From Chitinophaga sp. SYP-B3965 (lineage in GTDB: Bacteria > Bacteroidota > Bacteroidia > Chitinophagales > Chitinophagaceae), in contig NZ_WJFD01000001.1 in the NCBI RefSeq assembly GCF_009647655.1, forward strand, positions 372,001 to 436,000: 64,000 nt of DNA. Direction: 5' to 3'. The position numbers were made by a program, and so were the translations under genes. The notes beneath the pieces are model-generated. The model made no database searches. It was not told the DNA's origin and worked only from the letters and a program-made list of their open reading frames with translations. Below are positions 8,578-18,165 of this stretch, one piece after another (the stretch's first letter is position 1; the number at the start of each line of letters is the position of its first letter).

Positions 8578-10919
8578 TGGTGCTCTTTTAATCCTGTGGA
8601 CAATATTGTGTTTTCTTTGATCATCCGTACACCATATAAAGGTCCCGCACTGTTTTGTGGTTTAGGGAGGAATTTAATGGTTACGGTATTTTTCCCTTTG
8701 GTCAGTTCCTCGGGAATTTTGTAGCTAATATCGTAAAACTTGCTGGCTTTATACTTATTTAGATCCTCGGTGGCAATGGTGACCCCATTTACCTGTATGT
8801 CGAAGATCCTTCCCCGGTTATCCATTCCCCAGTAACTGCAAAGCAGGGCATTGCCCCCTTCCGGCTGCACTTTCATATTAAAAGAGAAGAACCCTCCCGG
8901 CTCCGCCAGCCGCCATTTCTTACCATGTTCCTCTTCTGTATGGAGCTTTTCTCCTGTGAAGTCATGATCCCGCTCCGGTTGCATTTCCCCCGGGCGTAGT
9001 ACATCCAGCGTATTTTCTTCCAGCTCCCTTTCCAGTTTTTTGTGTTCTTCATACACTTTTTGTTGTACCGCCCAGGCTGCCGGGCTGAACACATCCCAAT
9101 ACACACTATAATATTGATTCTTAGTGTCGTGGAAGGGCACCATTTTGATACCCGTTTCCTTCGTTTTAAAACTGGCATCCAGCCATTCCACCGGATCCTG
9201 CTGGTCCGTTACAAAAACAGGCACGCCTTTTACCGGATCAGGTTCTTTTTCTCCCAGTAAACCAGCCAGCAATACCGGGCCGTAGAAGATAGCCTTACGG
9301 TTTGGATTGTCCGGCATGGATTCCGTATAAAGGGTTTGCGGATAACTTAGTGTGATCACATCCCCGTTCTTCCATTTTTGCTGCAGTACAAGATAACCGC
9401 TGGCATCAGGCGAGAGCGTTTGTTGTTTATTGTTGATAGAAACGGTGACCGCTCCCTTTGTCCAATGTGGCTTACGGATACGGATAGGGAAGGAGCCTTG
9501 CCCGGAAATGATCAGCCTGATATCCGGCAGGTTAGATTCCTGCCTGATCTTTACGCCCTTCTCTTTCCAGTCCAGCGTAGAAGGAATGAACAGGTTCACA
9601 TACAAACTGCCATCCTCTCCCCGGGCGTAAATACTTTCCCCGTATTTCACATGATTCTCCATCCCTGAACCCACACAGCAGGTAAAGGAATGCCAGGGAT
9701 TACTATATTCCTTTGTACCCCCCATGCGTAAAGACACGAAATAACACACCATCCCGTTCTCATGATCCTGAGAAGCCAGGATATGGTTGTACAGTGCTTT
9801 TTCATAATAATCCATATAAGCAGCTTCCGGCTTCAGCGCAAATAAATGACGCGTAAGCTTGAGCATATTATAAGTGTTACAAGTTTCTGTGGTATTATCC
9901 GTGAGCGTTTCACTCAATTGATCAGCAGGACCAAAATATTCATAATTGCTGTTACCACCCGTCACGTAAGAATGATGTTGTACAACCGTATTCCAGAAAA
10001 AATGGGCAATGGCTGCATCCTTCTTATCAAGGTTCAGTTCAAACCGGCGGATGCCGCCAATAACCTTTGGGATCTGGGTATTGGAGTGTTTGCCCGGGAG
10101 TACATTGATCCCTGCCGCCAGGGAATCCAGCACACGGGTATCGTAGAATTTGTAACTCAGGTCTAAGTACTTTTTGTTACCCGTTAAAGCCCATGTATTC
10201 ACCAGCGTTTCACTCATACCACCATATTCACAGAAGAGCATCCGTTGTAATTTTTCATGGTCCAGGTCCTTAATGATCGTACCTGCCCAGTTGGCAATGC
10301 CTTCATTGATCACAAGGGCTTTGGCGTTATTACAATATAATTTAGCATCCAGCAGTCCTGCCATGATCTTATGTACGGTGTACCAGGGTGCCCATGCACC
10401 ATTCAGATCAAACCCCCGGGTGCGGATATTACCTGCCGCTACTTCTGTCCACATACTATCTTCATTGGGAATGGCGCCCACATATCCTGTTTTGCGGCTG
10501 CGCTGGCATTCTTCCAGTTCATCCACTATGTAATTAACGCGTTGGAGGAATAGGGGATCGCCGGAAGCCGCATATTGCATGGCACAGGCAGAAAGATAAT
10601 GCCCCAGCGAATGTCCTGCCAGCCCTGATGATTCCCATCCGCCATATTTCTTTCCTTTGGGAGTAAGGCCTGCATGTGCACGAAAATCTGAAAGGAGCCG
10701 GTCCGGTTCTATCTGTAAAAGATATTTTGCTTCCGCCTGCATGGCCGTCAGGAAAGGGCCATCCAGTAAACGGATAGCTGCCAGGTTAAAGGCATAGGCC
10801 CTGATATTTGCCTGTAAGGGAACCTGGATACGGGTATCTTTCCATTCCGGTACCAGGGATTGTGCAAAAGCTGCTATACTGTTAAACAACAATAGTACGG
10901 CGATCAACAGTTTATTCAT
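8574..10919 (-). CDS. GH127 beta-L-arabinofuranosidase, exported
   Basis: 781 residues from the ATG at 10919, chosen because it starts a clear signal peptide (MNKLLIAVLLLFNSIAAFAQ); a further in-frame start at 10979 would add 20 non-signal residues. It has the catalytic and zinc-site signature of family GH127: Glu345 and Cys347 in TTETCNTYN, and Cys414-Cys415 in SFTCCVGSG. The family uses a cysteine nucleophile to cleave beta-L-arabinofuranosides. After the alpha/alpha-barrel come beta domains (about 470 onwards). First gene of the arabinose operon, feeding free arabinose to the importer. Confidence 0.92.
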   Translation of the reverse strand: MNKLLIAVLLLFNSIAAFAQSLVPEWKDTRIQVPLQANIRAYAFNLAAIRLLDGPFLTAMQAEAKYLLQIEPDRLLSDFRAHAGLTPKGKKYGGWESSGLAGHSLGHYLSACAMQYAASGDPLFLQRVNYIVDELEECQRSRKTGYVGAIPNEDSMWTEVAAGNIRTRGFDLNGAWAPWYTVHKIMAGLLDAKLYCNNAKALVINEGIANWAGTIIKDLDHEKLQRMLFCEYGGMSETLVNTWALTGNKKYLDLSYKFYDTRVLDSLAAGINVLPGKHSNTQIPKVIGGIRRFELNLDKKDAAIAHFFWNTVVQHHSYVTGGNSNYEYFGPADQLSETLTDNTTETCNTYNMLKLTRHLFALKPEAAYMDYYEKALYNHILASQDHENGMVCYFVSLRMGGTKEYSNPWHSFTCCVGSGMENHVKYGESIYARGEDGSLYVNLFIPSTLDWKEKGVKIRQESNLPDIRLIISGQGSFPIRIRKPHWTKGAVTVSINNKQQTLSPDASGYLVLQQKWKNGDVITLSYPQTLYTESMPDNPNRKAIFYGPVLLAGLLGEKEPDPVKGVPVFVTDQQDPVEWLDASFKTKETGIKMVPFHDTKNQYYSVYWDVFSPAAWAVQQKVYEEHKKLERELEENTLDVLRPGEMQPERDHDFTGEKLHTEEEHGKKWRLAEPGGFFSFNMKVQPEGGNALLCSYWGMDNRGRIFDIQVNGVTIATEDLNKYKASKFYDISYKIPEELTKGKNTVTIKFLPKPQNSAGPLYGVRMIKENTILSTGLKEHQ

Positions 10920-11092
10920 ATGAATAAAGCTAACATGCAATTCAAAGATCCACTTTTCAATATTTCGCAGATTATACACAGATATTGATAATTAAATGTG
11001 GAACAGACAATTTAAAATAAATGTCTCTGATTTTTAGAATTTAATCCGGATATTTAAGGATTAACCACGCTAACACTTAAACAAGGATTATC
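10920..11092. promoter_or_regulatory. Divergent promoter region of the arabinose locus
   Basis: This 173-bp AT-rich region separates the minus-strand GH127-ara operon from the plus-strand epimerase gene. It contains AGACA (11005-11009) and its complement TGTCT (11022-11026), 12 bp apart. No perfect TAnnTTTG -7 box was found on either strand. Control of both sides by AraR is likely from context but the site is not proven. Confidence 0.4.
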
Positions 11093-12238
11093 ATGTTTAA
11101 AAAACTCACAACAGTTATGACGATCATTACCGGAAGTCTGATTGTTACTTCAGCCTGTAACAACCCATCTTCAGAAAAGAAAGCCAGCGCAGATTCTACC
11201 GTAACTCCCGCACCGCAACATTATGGCGACTTCGGCGGGCAGGAAGTTTTACAATATACCCTCACCAACGACAGTGGCATGGTAGTGAAAGTATTGAACT
11301 ACGGAGGCGTTATCACTGATATCATCGTTAAGGATAAAGCAGGCCAGGAAGGCAATGTAGTGTTATCGTACGATTCTCTTGCGGGGTATTTACAACAGGG
11401 CAACCCGTATTTCGGTACCCTGGTAGGCCGTTATGCTAACCGTATTGCGAAGGCCACCTTTAAACTGGATACGGCCACTTATAAACTGGCCGCGAATAAT
11501 AACGGCAACACCCTGCACGGCGGATTGAAAGGTTTTGATAAAGTGATCTGGAAGGTGACCCAATTGCCCGGAGACAGCAGCCTGTTACTGGAATATACCA
11601 GCGCAGACGGGGAAGAAGGATACCCCGGTACCCTGGATGCCAAAGTGATCTACACCCTCACGGCAGACAATGCCCTGAAACTGGAATATGTTGCCACCAC
11701 GAGTAAGCCCACACCGGTGAACCTGACGCAACACACTTATTTCAACCTGTCTGCCGGCAAGGATTCCACTATCCTTGGTCATGTACTGCAACTGGATGCA
11801 TCCAACTTTACACCAGTAAATGATGTGCTGATCCCAACCGGTAAGATCGAACCTGTAAAAGGCACACCAATGGATTTCACCACAGCTACCCGCATTGGTG
11901 AACATATTGCAGAAGTGAAAGGAGGATACGACCATAACTGGGTGTTTGATAAAACAGGCACAGGCGCTACAGTGGTAGGTACATTGTATGATCCTGCCAG
12001 CGGAAGACTGATGACCATCTCTACTTCAGAGCCCGGCATCCAGTTCTACACCGGTAACTTCCTGGACGGTACATTACAGCATACACGTAATGGTGCTAAA
12101 TATGGCAAAAACGCAGGACTTTGCCTGGAAGCACAACACTTCCCTGATTCACCTAACCAGCCTTCTTTCCCTAACGTGATCCTGAAACCGGGTGAGCGTT
12201 ACACGCAAACTACGGTTTACCAGTTCGGGACGAAGTAA
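11093..12238 (+). CDS. galM: Aldose 1-epimerase lipoprotein (GalM family)
   Basis: 381 residues. The N-terminus has a lipoprotein signal with lipobox TSAC, so it is anchored outside the cytoplasm. Family signatures are the substrate-binding [20 protein letters not shown], and the late [12 protein letters not shown] with the catalytic-region glutamate. It interconverts alpha and beta anomers of sugars, here probably arabinose before uptake. Divergent from the ara operon. Its last 29 bp overlap the convergent permease gene on the other strand. Confidence 0.92.
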   Translation: MFKKLTTVMTIITGSLIVTSACNNPSSEKKASADSTVTPAPQHYGDFGGQEVLQYTLTNDSGMVVKVLNYGGVITDIIVKDKAGQEGNVVLSYDSLAGYLQQGNPYFGTLVGRYANRIAKATFKLDTATYKLAANNNGNTLHGGLKGFDKVIWKVTQLPGDSSLLLEYTSADGEEGYPGTLDAKVIYTLTADNALKLEYVATTSKPTPVNLTQHTYFNLSAGKDSTILGHVLQLDASNFTPVNDVLIPTGKIEPVKGTPMDFTTATRIGEHIAEVKGGYDHNWVFDKTGTGATVVGTLYDPASGRLMTISTSEPGIQFYTGNFLDGTLQHTRNGAKYGKNAGLCLEAQHFPDSPNQPSFPNVILKPGERYTQTTVYQFGTK

Positions 12239-13598
12239 CAAAATAATAAACAGGTATCCCTGCCAGTGCAATGATCAATCCCGGCCAGGTAAATCCGGGT
12301 TTGTAAATGATCAGCAGGATACAGAAAGTTAAGCCCATCATGATATAAATAATGGGTAATACCGGGTAGCCGAATGCTTTATACGGGCGTTCGGCATCCG
12401 GTCTTTTTTTGCGCAGGATAAAGATGCCCGCAATCGTGAGCATATAGAATCCCACCACCACAAAAGAGATCATATCCAGCAGCTGGCCATACTTGCCGCT
12501 GATGCTCCAGGCACAGGCAACAATACATTGTATCCACAACGCAAATTCAGGTACCGCCGCCTGGTTCAGTTTCCCGGCCTTGCGGAAGAACAAACCATCA
12601 TTGGCCATCGTATAATAAACCCTTGCGCCTGCCAGGATCAAACCATTATTACAACCAAAAGTAGATACCATGATCATGGCAGCGATCAATACAGTGCCCG
12701 CTTTTCCAAACATCACATGAGAAGCCGCTACCGCCACCCTGTCTTTTTCCGCAAAGGCAATATCCTGCAAAGGCAGCACAGCGATGTAAGTGATATTTGC
12801 GAGTATATAAAGGAAGGTAACGATCAGTGTACCCAGGAATAAACTCAGGCCGATATTGCGTTTGGGGTTCTTTACCTCTCCTGCAATGAAAGCGATGTTG
12901 TTCCAGGAATCACTGCTGAAGATAGAACCTACCATAGCCGCAGCAATGGCTCCCAGGGCTGCGATCAAAGTATAAGAACCGGTAGTGGCAATAGGATGGA
13001 GGTTCCAGGGATCCTGCCAGTTGGCTGCCCATACATCCGGTTTCAGGAATACCAGTCCGCAAATAATAAGGGCGGAAAGGCTGATGAGTTTAATGAGTGT
13101 TAAAGTGGTTTGCACCAGTTTGCCGCTTTTGATCCCCCGGGTATTAATGAAGGTTAAAAGGAGGATCACAGCAATAGATAACAGTTGCGCCCGGGAGATG
13201 TTCTTCCAGACCATAATATCCTCACTGAAGTAAGGCACAATATAAGCAGTGAATTTAGCAAAGGCTACCCCTACTGCCGCAATGGTAGCGGTTTGTACAA
13301 CGGTGAAGAAACTCCAGCCATACACAAAGCCTGTTAAAGGATTATACGCTTCTTTCAGGTAAACATACTGCCCGCCTGCTTTTGGGAACATAGCACTCAG
13401 TTCTCCATAACTTAAGGCCGCCGTGAGGGTCATAAAACCGGTAATAAGCCATACCAGTAAAAGCCAGCCCGCACTTCCCGTAAGCCGGGTAATATCTGCA
13501 CTGACAATAAAAATACCGGAGCCGATCATACTGCCTGCCACTACCATGGTAGCATCCAACAGGCTAAGGGAGGGTTTAAAGGAGGACGCATTATTCAT
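12210..13598 (-). CDS. APC-family amino-acid permease (LAT-like)
   Basis: 462 residues with about 12 hydrophobic segments. The first helix motif [15 protein letters not shown] and the segment [27 protein letters not shown] are typical of L-type amino-acid transporters in the APC superfamily. Probable uptake or exchange of amino acids; the substrate cannot be told. The C-terminal codons (VTSSRTGKP) overlap the end of galM on the opposite strand, with no room for a separate intergenic terminator. Confidence 0.87.
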   Translation of the reverse strand: MNNASSFKPSLSLLDATMVVAGSMIGSGIFIVSADITRLTGSAGWLLLVWLITGFMTLTAALSYGELSAMFPKAGGQYVYLKEAYNPLTGFVYGWSFFTVVQTATIAAVGVAFAKFTAYIVPYFSEDIMVWKNISRAQLLSIAVILLLTFINTRGIKSGKLVQTTLTLIKLISLSALIICGLVFLKPDVWAANWQDPWNLHPIATTGSYTLIAALGAIAAAMVGSIFSSDSWNNIAFIAGEVKNPKRNIGLSLFLGTLIVTFLYILANITYIAVLPLQDIAFAEKDRVAVAASHVMFGKAGTVLIAAMIMVSTFGCNNGLILAGARVYYTMANDGLFFRKAGKLNQAAVPEFALWIQCIVACAWSISGKYGQLLDMISFVVVGFYMLTIAGIFILRKKRPDAERPYKAFGYPVLPIIYIMMGLTFCILLIIYKPGFTWPGLIIALAGIPVYYFVTSSRTGKP

Positions 13599-13753
13599 AT
13601 ACCCTAAAGCTAACCAGGCGAAAGGGAGAAAGCTTTGTAATTATTAACCGGTTGTGCTCAAAATTGAAAGGGTAAAATAAGTACAGTTATGGTTAAAATG
13701 CGTAAATCAATTCCTGTAAAATGTACCCACATTACAGTAGATTAAAACAATTG

Positions 13754-13767
13754 TATGCTTAAGCATA
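13754..13767. promoter_or_regulatory. 14-bp palindrome over a start codon
   Basis: TATGCTTAAGCATA is a perfect palindrome that covers the ATG (13755-13757) of the S9 peptidase gene. As DNA it could be a regulator site; a single RNA hairpin would have too small a loop. Chance occurrence is possible. Confidence 0.3.
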
Positions 13768-15992
13768 AGATATTCGTAATCATGCTGCTGATGTGCACCG
13801 GTTCCCTCAGCGCACAACAGCTCCCTTACCATCCGGATGAGGAAGAAATGACAGGGCGGTATAAACATGCCCGCCTGCTGGACAGCATCAGCCGGAACAC
13901 CGTGTACAAAAGTACCGTGAGGGCCAACTGGTCTGCAGACGGCCGTACTTTCTGGTATGTGAACACACTGAAGGATTCCGTAAAGGAATACATACTGGTG
14001 CAGGCAGCCACCGGTAAAAAAAGCCCTGCATTTGATCACGCCAAATTGGGCGCGGCTTTAGAGCAGGATCCGCTAAGATTGAATATCACCCGCATGGATC
14101 TAAACGGGAAAACCGCACTACTGGAAACAAAAGGAAAATACTGGGAATGCGATCTGAACACTTATCAGCTCACAAAAAAAGATAGTTTCCCCCGCCGTAC
14201 ATATCCTGACAGGGTATTCCGCCGCAGCCGCTGGCAAAGTTTTTCCACCCGGGGAGAATCGCCGGATAAGAAATGGCATGCCTTCATAAAAGACGGGAAT
14301 GTATTTATACGCAACAATGAAAAAGGAGATACGATACAACATACTACAGGCGGAACCAAAGATAAACCATATGGAGATCTGGCCTGGTCTCCTGATAGTA
14401 AATATGTGGTAGGGTACCTCACTGATCCTGCTCTGGATACATTGGTGTATTACGTATTAACCAGTGTGGCTGGCACTAAACGCGGGCAATTACGTTCACA
14501 GAATTATAAACAACCCGGCGATCCTTTTACTACTTACAACATGCACCTGTTTCCTGTAGATCGGAATAGCGCTATAAAAGTAAACACAGAGATGCTGGAC
14601 TTTTTTGAAGCCCCCGTATTGCATTGGCGGAAGGATAACCCGCGGTATTTTACCTATGAAAAGGTAGATCGGGGCCATCAGCGTTTCCGGATCATTGAAG
14701 TGGATGCTCAAACAGGTACTACCCGTAGCCTGCTCGATGAAAAAACAGAAACCTTTATATACGAATCCCGCATCTTTACAGAATATCTGCCTGAAACAAA
14801 CGAGATCGTCTGGTCCTCTGAAAAGGACGGCTCGCGCCATTTGTATTTAGTAGATGGCCTCACCGGCAGTATAAAGAACCCCATCACACAAGGCGAATGG
14901 GTAGTGCGGAACATTGATAGCGTAGATGCGAAAAAAAGAGAAATATGGTTCCGCGCCAGTGGTATGCACGCCGATGAAGATCCTTATCTCATTCATTATT
15001 ACCGCATTGGTTTTGATGGAAAGAACCTGGTGCAAATGACACCGGAAAAAGGACAACACGTGATAGTACTTTCTAACGATAAAAAATATTATCTCGATAC
15101 TTACTCACAGGTGAACATTCCGCCAGTAACGGAATTGCGGCTTACATCCAATGGAAAGAAAATAGCAGAGATAGAAAAGGCAGATGCAACAGAATTCTTC
15201 AAAACAGGCATACCACCTGTTGAAAGTTTTGTAGCAAAAGGAAGAGATGGCATAACGGATATCTGGGGTATTGTTTGCAGACCATCTAAATTTGATCCCA
15301 CAAAGAAATACCCCATCATTGAAAACATTTACGCAGGCCCGCACGATGCATTTGTGCCCAAGAATTTCATGGGAACTTTCGGAGAAATGCAAAGCATGGC
15401 AGAGCTGGGTTTTATCGTAGTGCAGATAGATGGCATGGGAACGGCTAATCGTTCAAAAGCATTTCACGATGTTTGCTGGAAGAACATTGCAGACGCCGGT
15501 TTCCCGGACAGGATCCTTTGGATGAAAGCCCTCGGTACCAAATACAGTTACGTTGATACCAGTCGTGTTGGCCTATATGGAACATCCGCCGGCGGGCAAA
15601 ACGCCCTGGCGGCCATGCTCTTCCATCCTGAGTTTTACAAAGCGGCGGTCTCCGCCTGCGGCTGTCATGATAACCGCGTAGATAAACAGTGGTGGAATGA
15701 ACAATGGATGGGTTACCCTGTAGGCAAACATTACGATGAGCAGAGTAACATCACCAACGTAGACAAATTACAGGGGAAACTCCTGCTGATAGTAGGAGAA
15801 GCAGATACCAACGTACCCCCTGAATCCACTTACCGGGTAGCAGATGCACTGATCAAATGTAACAAGGAGTTTGAGTTTTTACCCATTCCCGGAATGGGCC
15901 ATAGTGATGGCGGGCCTTATGGCAGGTTACGGAAGCGCAACTTCTTTGTAAGGCATTTACTGGGCGTGGAAACACCTTTAGTGATAAAGTAA
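13755..15992 (+). CDS. Prolyl oligopeptidase family S9 (DPP IV-like), secreted
   Basis: 745 residues. The signal peptide runs to about residue 21 (MLKHKIFVIMLLMCTGSLSAQ). Residues about 60-500 form the DPP IV N-terminal beta-propeller and about 510-745 the alpha/beta hydrolase domain. The triad is visible: Ser in GLYGTSAGGQN, Asp in GEADTNVPP and His in GMGHSDGG. Family members cut X-Pro or X-Ala dipeptides from peptide N-termini. The nucleophile elbow GTSAGG differs from the usual GWSYGG of DPP IV. The start codon lies inside a 14-bp perfect palindrome. Confidence 0.92.
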   Translation: MLKHKIFVIMLLMCTGSLSAQQLPYHPDEEEMTGRYKHARLLDSISRNTVYKSTVRANWSADGRTFWYVNTLKDSVKEYILVQAATGKKSPAFDHAKLGAALEQDPLRLNITRMDLNGKTALLETKGKYWECDLNTYQLTKKDSFPRRTYPDRVFRRSRWQSFSTRGESPDKKWHAFIKDGNVFIRNNEKGDTIQHTTGGTKDKPYGDLAWSPDSKYVVGYLTDPALDTLVYYVLTSVAGTKRGQLRSQNYKQPGDPFTTYNMHLFPVDRNSAIKVNTEMLDFFEAPVLHWRKDNPRYFTYEKVDRGHQRFRIIEVDAQTGTTRSLLDEKTETFIYESRIFTEYLPETNEIVWSSEKDGSRHLYLVDGLTGSIKNPITQGEWVVRNIDSVDAKKREIWFRASGMHADEDPYLIHYYRIGFDGKNLVQMTPEKGQHVIVLSNDKKYYLDTYSQVNIPPVTELRLTSNGKKIAEIEKADATEFFKTGIPPVESFVAKGRDGITDIWGIVCRPSKFDPTKKYPIIENIYAGPHDAFVPKNFMGTFGEMQSMAELGFIVVQIDGMGTANRSKAFHDVCWKNIADAGFPDRILWMKALGTKYSYVDTSRVGLYGTSAGGQNALAAMLFHPEFYKAAVSACGCHDNRVDKQWWNEQWMGYPVGKHYDEQSNITNVDKLQGKLLLIVGEADTNVPPESTYRVADALIKCNKEFEFLPIPGMGHSDGGPYGRLRKRNFFVRHLLGVETPLVIK

Positions 15993-16003
15993 ACAGGAGT
16001 TTT

Positions 16004-16019
16004 GTTAATGAGTGTTAAA
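16004..16019 (+). promoter_or_regulatory. Direct-repeat operator candidate upstream of the histidine kinase
   Basis: GTTAATGAGTGTTAAA carries two GTTAA half-sites starting 10 bp apart. The exact 16-bp sequence occurs in inverted orientation at 18094-18109, upstream of the barrel-protein gene. OmpR-family regulators bind such helix-phased direct repeats, so this is a candidate site for the regulator encoded at 17406-18089. Confidence 0.6.
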
Positions 16020-16047
16020 GCAATGCTGTACGATCCTTATCAGAACG

Positions 16048-16055
16048 TACATTTG
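16048..16055 (+). promoter_or_regulatory. -7 promoter box TACATTTG
   Basis: This matches the Bacteroidota -7 consensus TAnnTTTG exactly and ends 4 nt before the ATG at 16060. Transcription would start at about the start codon, suggesting a leaderless or nearly leaderless message. Confidence 0.6.
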
Positions 16056-16059
16056 CAAC

Positions 16060-17409
16060 ATGCATAAACGTATCTGGTGGATCGTATTGCCTACAGTGCT
16101 TACCGTATTGGCATTCCAGTTTTACTGGCTGGTGGCCACTTACCGTGATCAGCGGAAGACTTTTCTCAGCCAGGCAAAAGATGCCCTGCAGTTTACGTAT
16201 GACCAGTCTTTTATGGAAAGTATGGTTGTACTGCAGATGATGAAAACGAACAGTTCGCAGAAGGCTATAGACAGTGCTGTCACTGATGTATTGGAGGACG
16301 ATGAGATCACCTTCAGCAGTACCATTATGGGCGCTGATTCCATAAAGGATTCCCGTACTACCGTAGCATCCCGGGAGAGCATGCAGCCATTCCTTTCCAG
16401 TATCTTGTCTGCATCTCCTGAATTAAGGCCGGATACCCAAAAACTCACAAACGCTTACAAAAAGCAATTGGCGGCGCGGGGAATAGATGTAGGGTTTAAA
16501 TTGTCCTACGTAAATAAGCCTGCCCATATAGATTCCACGGGATTTTATGTCAGCATGCCTTTGTCCCTCGCTATGAAGGACAATCAGCTCTATGTCCGTT
16601 TTTCCGGTACAGAAAATTACCTGCTGAAGAAAATGAGCGGCCCCATGATCATCTCCCTTGTTCTGTTATTGATCGTAGCGGGTTGTATCTGGGTACTATG
16701 GCGCATCATCATCCGGCAGAAAGCATTGGAAACCATGCGCAGCGATTTCATCAGCAATATCACGCATGAGTTAAAAACACCCGTTGCCATCCTGAGCACC
16801 ATCAATGAATCCCTGCTTACCTATAACGGGATGGATGATAAAGTCAAAACAGAAAGATACCTGCGCCTGTCTAAAGATGAGTTGAATAAATTACAGGCAC
16901 ATATAGAGGAGATCCTGACCCTGTCTAAAATGGAGAACGGCATGCCTTTAGCTGAAAGCAACAAAGTGCTGTTGCCGGAGCTGCTCAACATAGTACAGCA
17001 ACGTTTTAACCACTTGCCCGGTGTTACTATCACCACACGGCTGGATGCAGAAGAGGTCACCATCCATACGCATCAGGAATCCTTACTCACTGTTCTGAAT
17101 AGCCTGGTAGATAATGCCATCAAGTATGCAGATAAAACAGAAAAACGGGTAGCGTTGCGTGTGAAGCAGCAGGAGGGTAATTACCTTTTCAGTGTGGAAG
17201 ATAATGGCATCGGTATAAACAAAGAACATCTCCCTTTCATCTTCGATAAATTTTACCGCGTACCACAAGGTAACCTGCATGATGTAAAAGGTTACGGCCT
17301 TGGCCTCAGCCATGTAAAGGAACTTGTGAGCAAGCTGGGTGGCAGTATTAAAGTCTCCAGCACACCGGGTAGTGGCAGTTTGTTCACCTTTTCAATCCCG
17401 GGAGCATGA
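16060..17409 (+). CDS. Sensor histidine kinase (HisKA type)
   Basis: 449 residues from ATG 16060; an upstream in-frame start at 16012 would put the -7 box inside the gene. The first membrane helix is at about residues 5-25, a periplasmic region of about 170 residues has no recognisable sensor fold, and a second helix follows (PMIISLVLLLIVAGCIWVLW). The phospho-accepting histidine is His236 (SNITHELKTP). ATPase boxes follow: LVDNAIKYA, VEDNGIGI and GYGLGLSHV. It overlaps the response regulator gene by 4 bp and forms a pair with it. Confidence 0.92.
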   Translation: MHKRIWWIVLPTVLTVLAFQFYWLVATYRDQRKTFLSQAKDALQFTYDQSFMESMVVLQMMKTNSSQKAIDSAVTDVLEDDEITFSSTIMGADSIKDSRTTVASRESMQPFLSSILSASPELRPDTQKLTNAYKKQLAARGIDVGFKLSYVNKPAHIDSTGFYVSMPLSLAMKDNQLYVRFSGTENYLLKKMSGPMIISLVLLLIVAGCIWVLWRIIIRQKALETMRSDFISNITHELKTPVAILSTINESLLTYNGMDDKVKTERYLRLSKDELNKLQAHIEEILTLSKMENGMPLAESNKVLLPELLNIVQQRFNHLPGVTITTRLDAEEVTIHTHQESLLTVLNSLVDNAIKYADKTEKRVALRVKQQEGNYLFSVEDNGIGINKEHLPFIFDKFYRVPQGNLHDVKGYGLGLSHVKELVSKLGGSIKVSSTPGSGSLFTFSIPGA

Positions 17410-18089
17410 CGCGATTATTACTGGTAGAAGATGAACTGGTACTGGCCAGTGTGATCAGGGAAACACTGGAATTGAATGGTTTTAAAGTAGCCTGTGCTGC
17501 CAACGGTAAAGAGGGTTGGGAGTTGTTCCGCTCTTTCAGTCCGGAAGTATGCGTAGTAGATATAATGATGCCTAAAAAGGATGGTATTACATTGGTAGAA
17601 GAGATCAGGATGACAGATGAAGAAATACCCATTATCTTCCTGACCGCCAAAACCACCACGGCAGATGTGATCCGCGGACTCAGTGTTGGGGCAGACGATT
17701 ATATTAAGAAGCCATTTAGCATCGAGGAATTGATGCTGCGCATACAGGGTTTGTTACGTCGCTCCAGAATAAAACAAAAGAAAGTAACCGGTAATGGCAT
17801 CTACCAGATAGGAGGATATGTATTTGACAGCCAGCGGCAGGAATTAAGTTTTGCTGGTGAAGCACAACGCCTTTCTCAAAGAGAAACCGATATCTTAAAA
17901 ATGCTGGCAGATCACCTGAATGCCATAACTCCCCGTAAAGCCATGCTGCTCAATATCTGGGGGGATGATGGTTTTTTCAATGCCCGTAATATGGATGTGT
18001 ATATCACCCGCATCCGTAAATACCTGCAGCTGGATACTTCCGTTCAGATCATTAATGTACGCAGTGTAGGATATAAATTGATCGTATAA
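17406..18089 (+). CDS. OmpR-family response regulator
   Basis: 227 residues. The receiver domain (1-120) has acidic pocket residues Glu8-Asp9, the phosphorylated Asp52 (VVDIMMPKKDG), Thr80 and Lys102 (IKKPF). The C-terminal winged helix (about 130-227) includes LSQRETDILKMLADH and ends NVRSVGYKLIV. It is co-transcribed with the kinase through an ATGA overlap. Probable targets are its own operon and the barrel/GLPGLI operon, both preceded by the same 16-bp repeat. Confidence 0.94.
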   Translation: MTRLLLVEDELVLASVIRETLELNGFKVACAANGKEGWELFRSFSPEVCVVDIMMPKKDGITLVEEIRMTDEEIPIIFLTAKTTTADVIRGLSVGADDYIKKPFSIEELMLRIQGLLRRSRIKQKKVTGNGIYQIGGYVFDSQRQELSFAGEAQRLSQRETDILKMLADHLNAITPRKAMLLNIWGDDGFFNARNMDVYITRIRKYLQLDTSVQIINVRSVGYKLIV

Positions 18090-18093
18090 AAGT

Positions 18094-18130
18094 TTTAACA
18101 CTCATTAACTATACATACACACCCGTTAAC
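18094..18130 (-). promoter_or_regulatory. Three phased TTAAC half-sites upstream of the barrel gene
   Basis: TTTAACACTCATTAAC (18094-18109) is the exact inverse of 16004-16019. TTAAC starts at 18095, 18105 and 18126, that is 10 and 21 bp apart, one and two helical turns. It sits between the response regulator stop codon and the -7 box at 18153. Confidence 0.6.
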
Positions 18131-18152
18131 CCATTTAGGCGCTCCGCTGAAA

Positions 18153-18160
18153 TAGTTTTG
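18153..18160 (+). promoter_or_regulatory. -7 promoter box TAGTTTTG
   Basis: An exact TAnnTTTG box ending 5 nt before the ATG at 18166, the same layout as the promoter of the kinase gene, so again a leaderless message is suggested. Confidence 0.6.
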
Positions 18161-18165
18161 CTTAC

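Noticed and set aside
13090-13105. Third copy of TTAATGAGTGTTAAAG inside the permease gene
   Set aside because: It lies in coding sequence (reading LTLIKLI on the other strand), far from a promoter. A 16-bp match in 64 kb is near what chance allows, so it is not counted as an operator.
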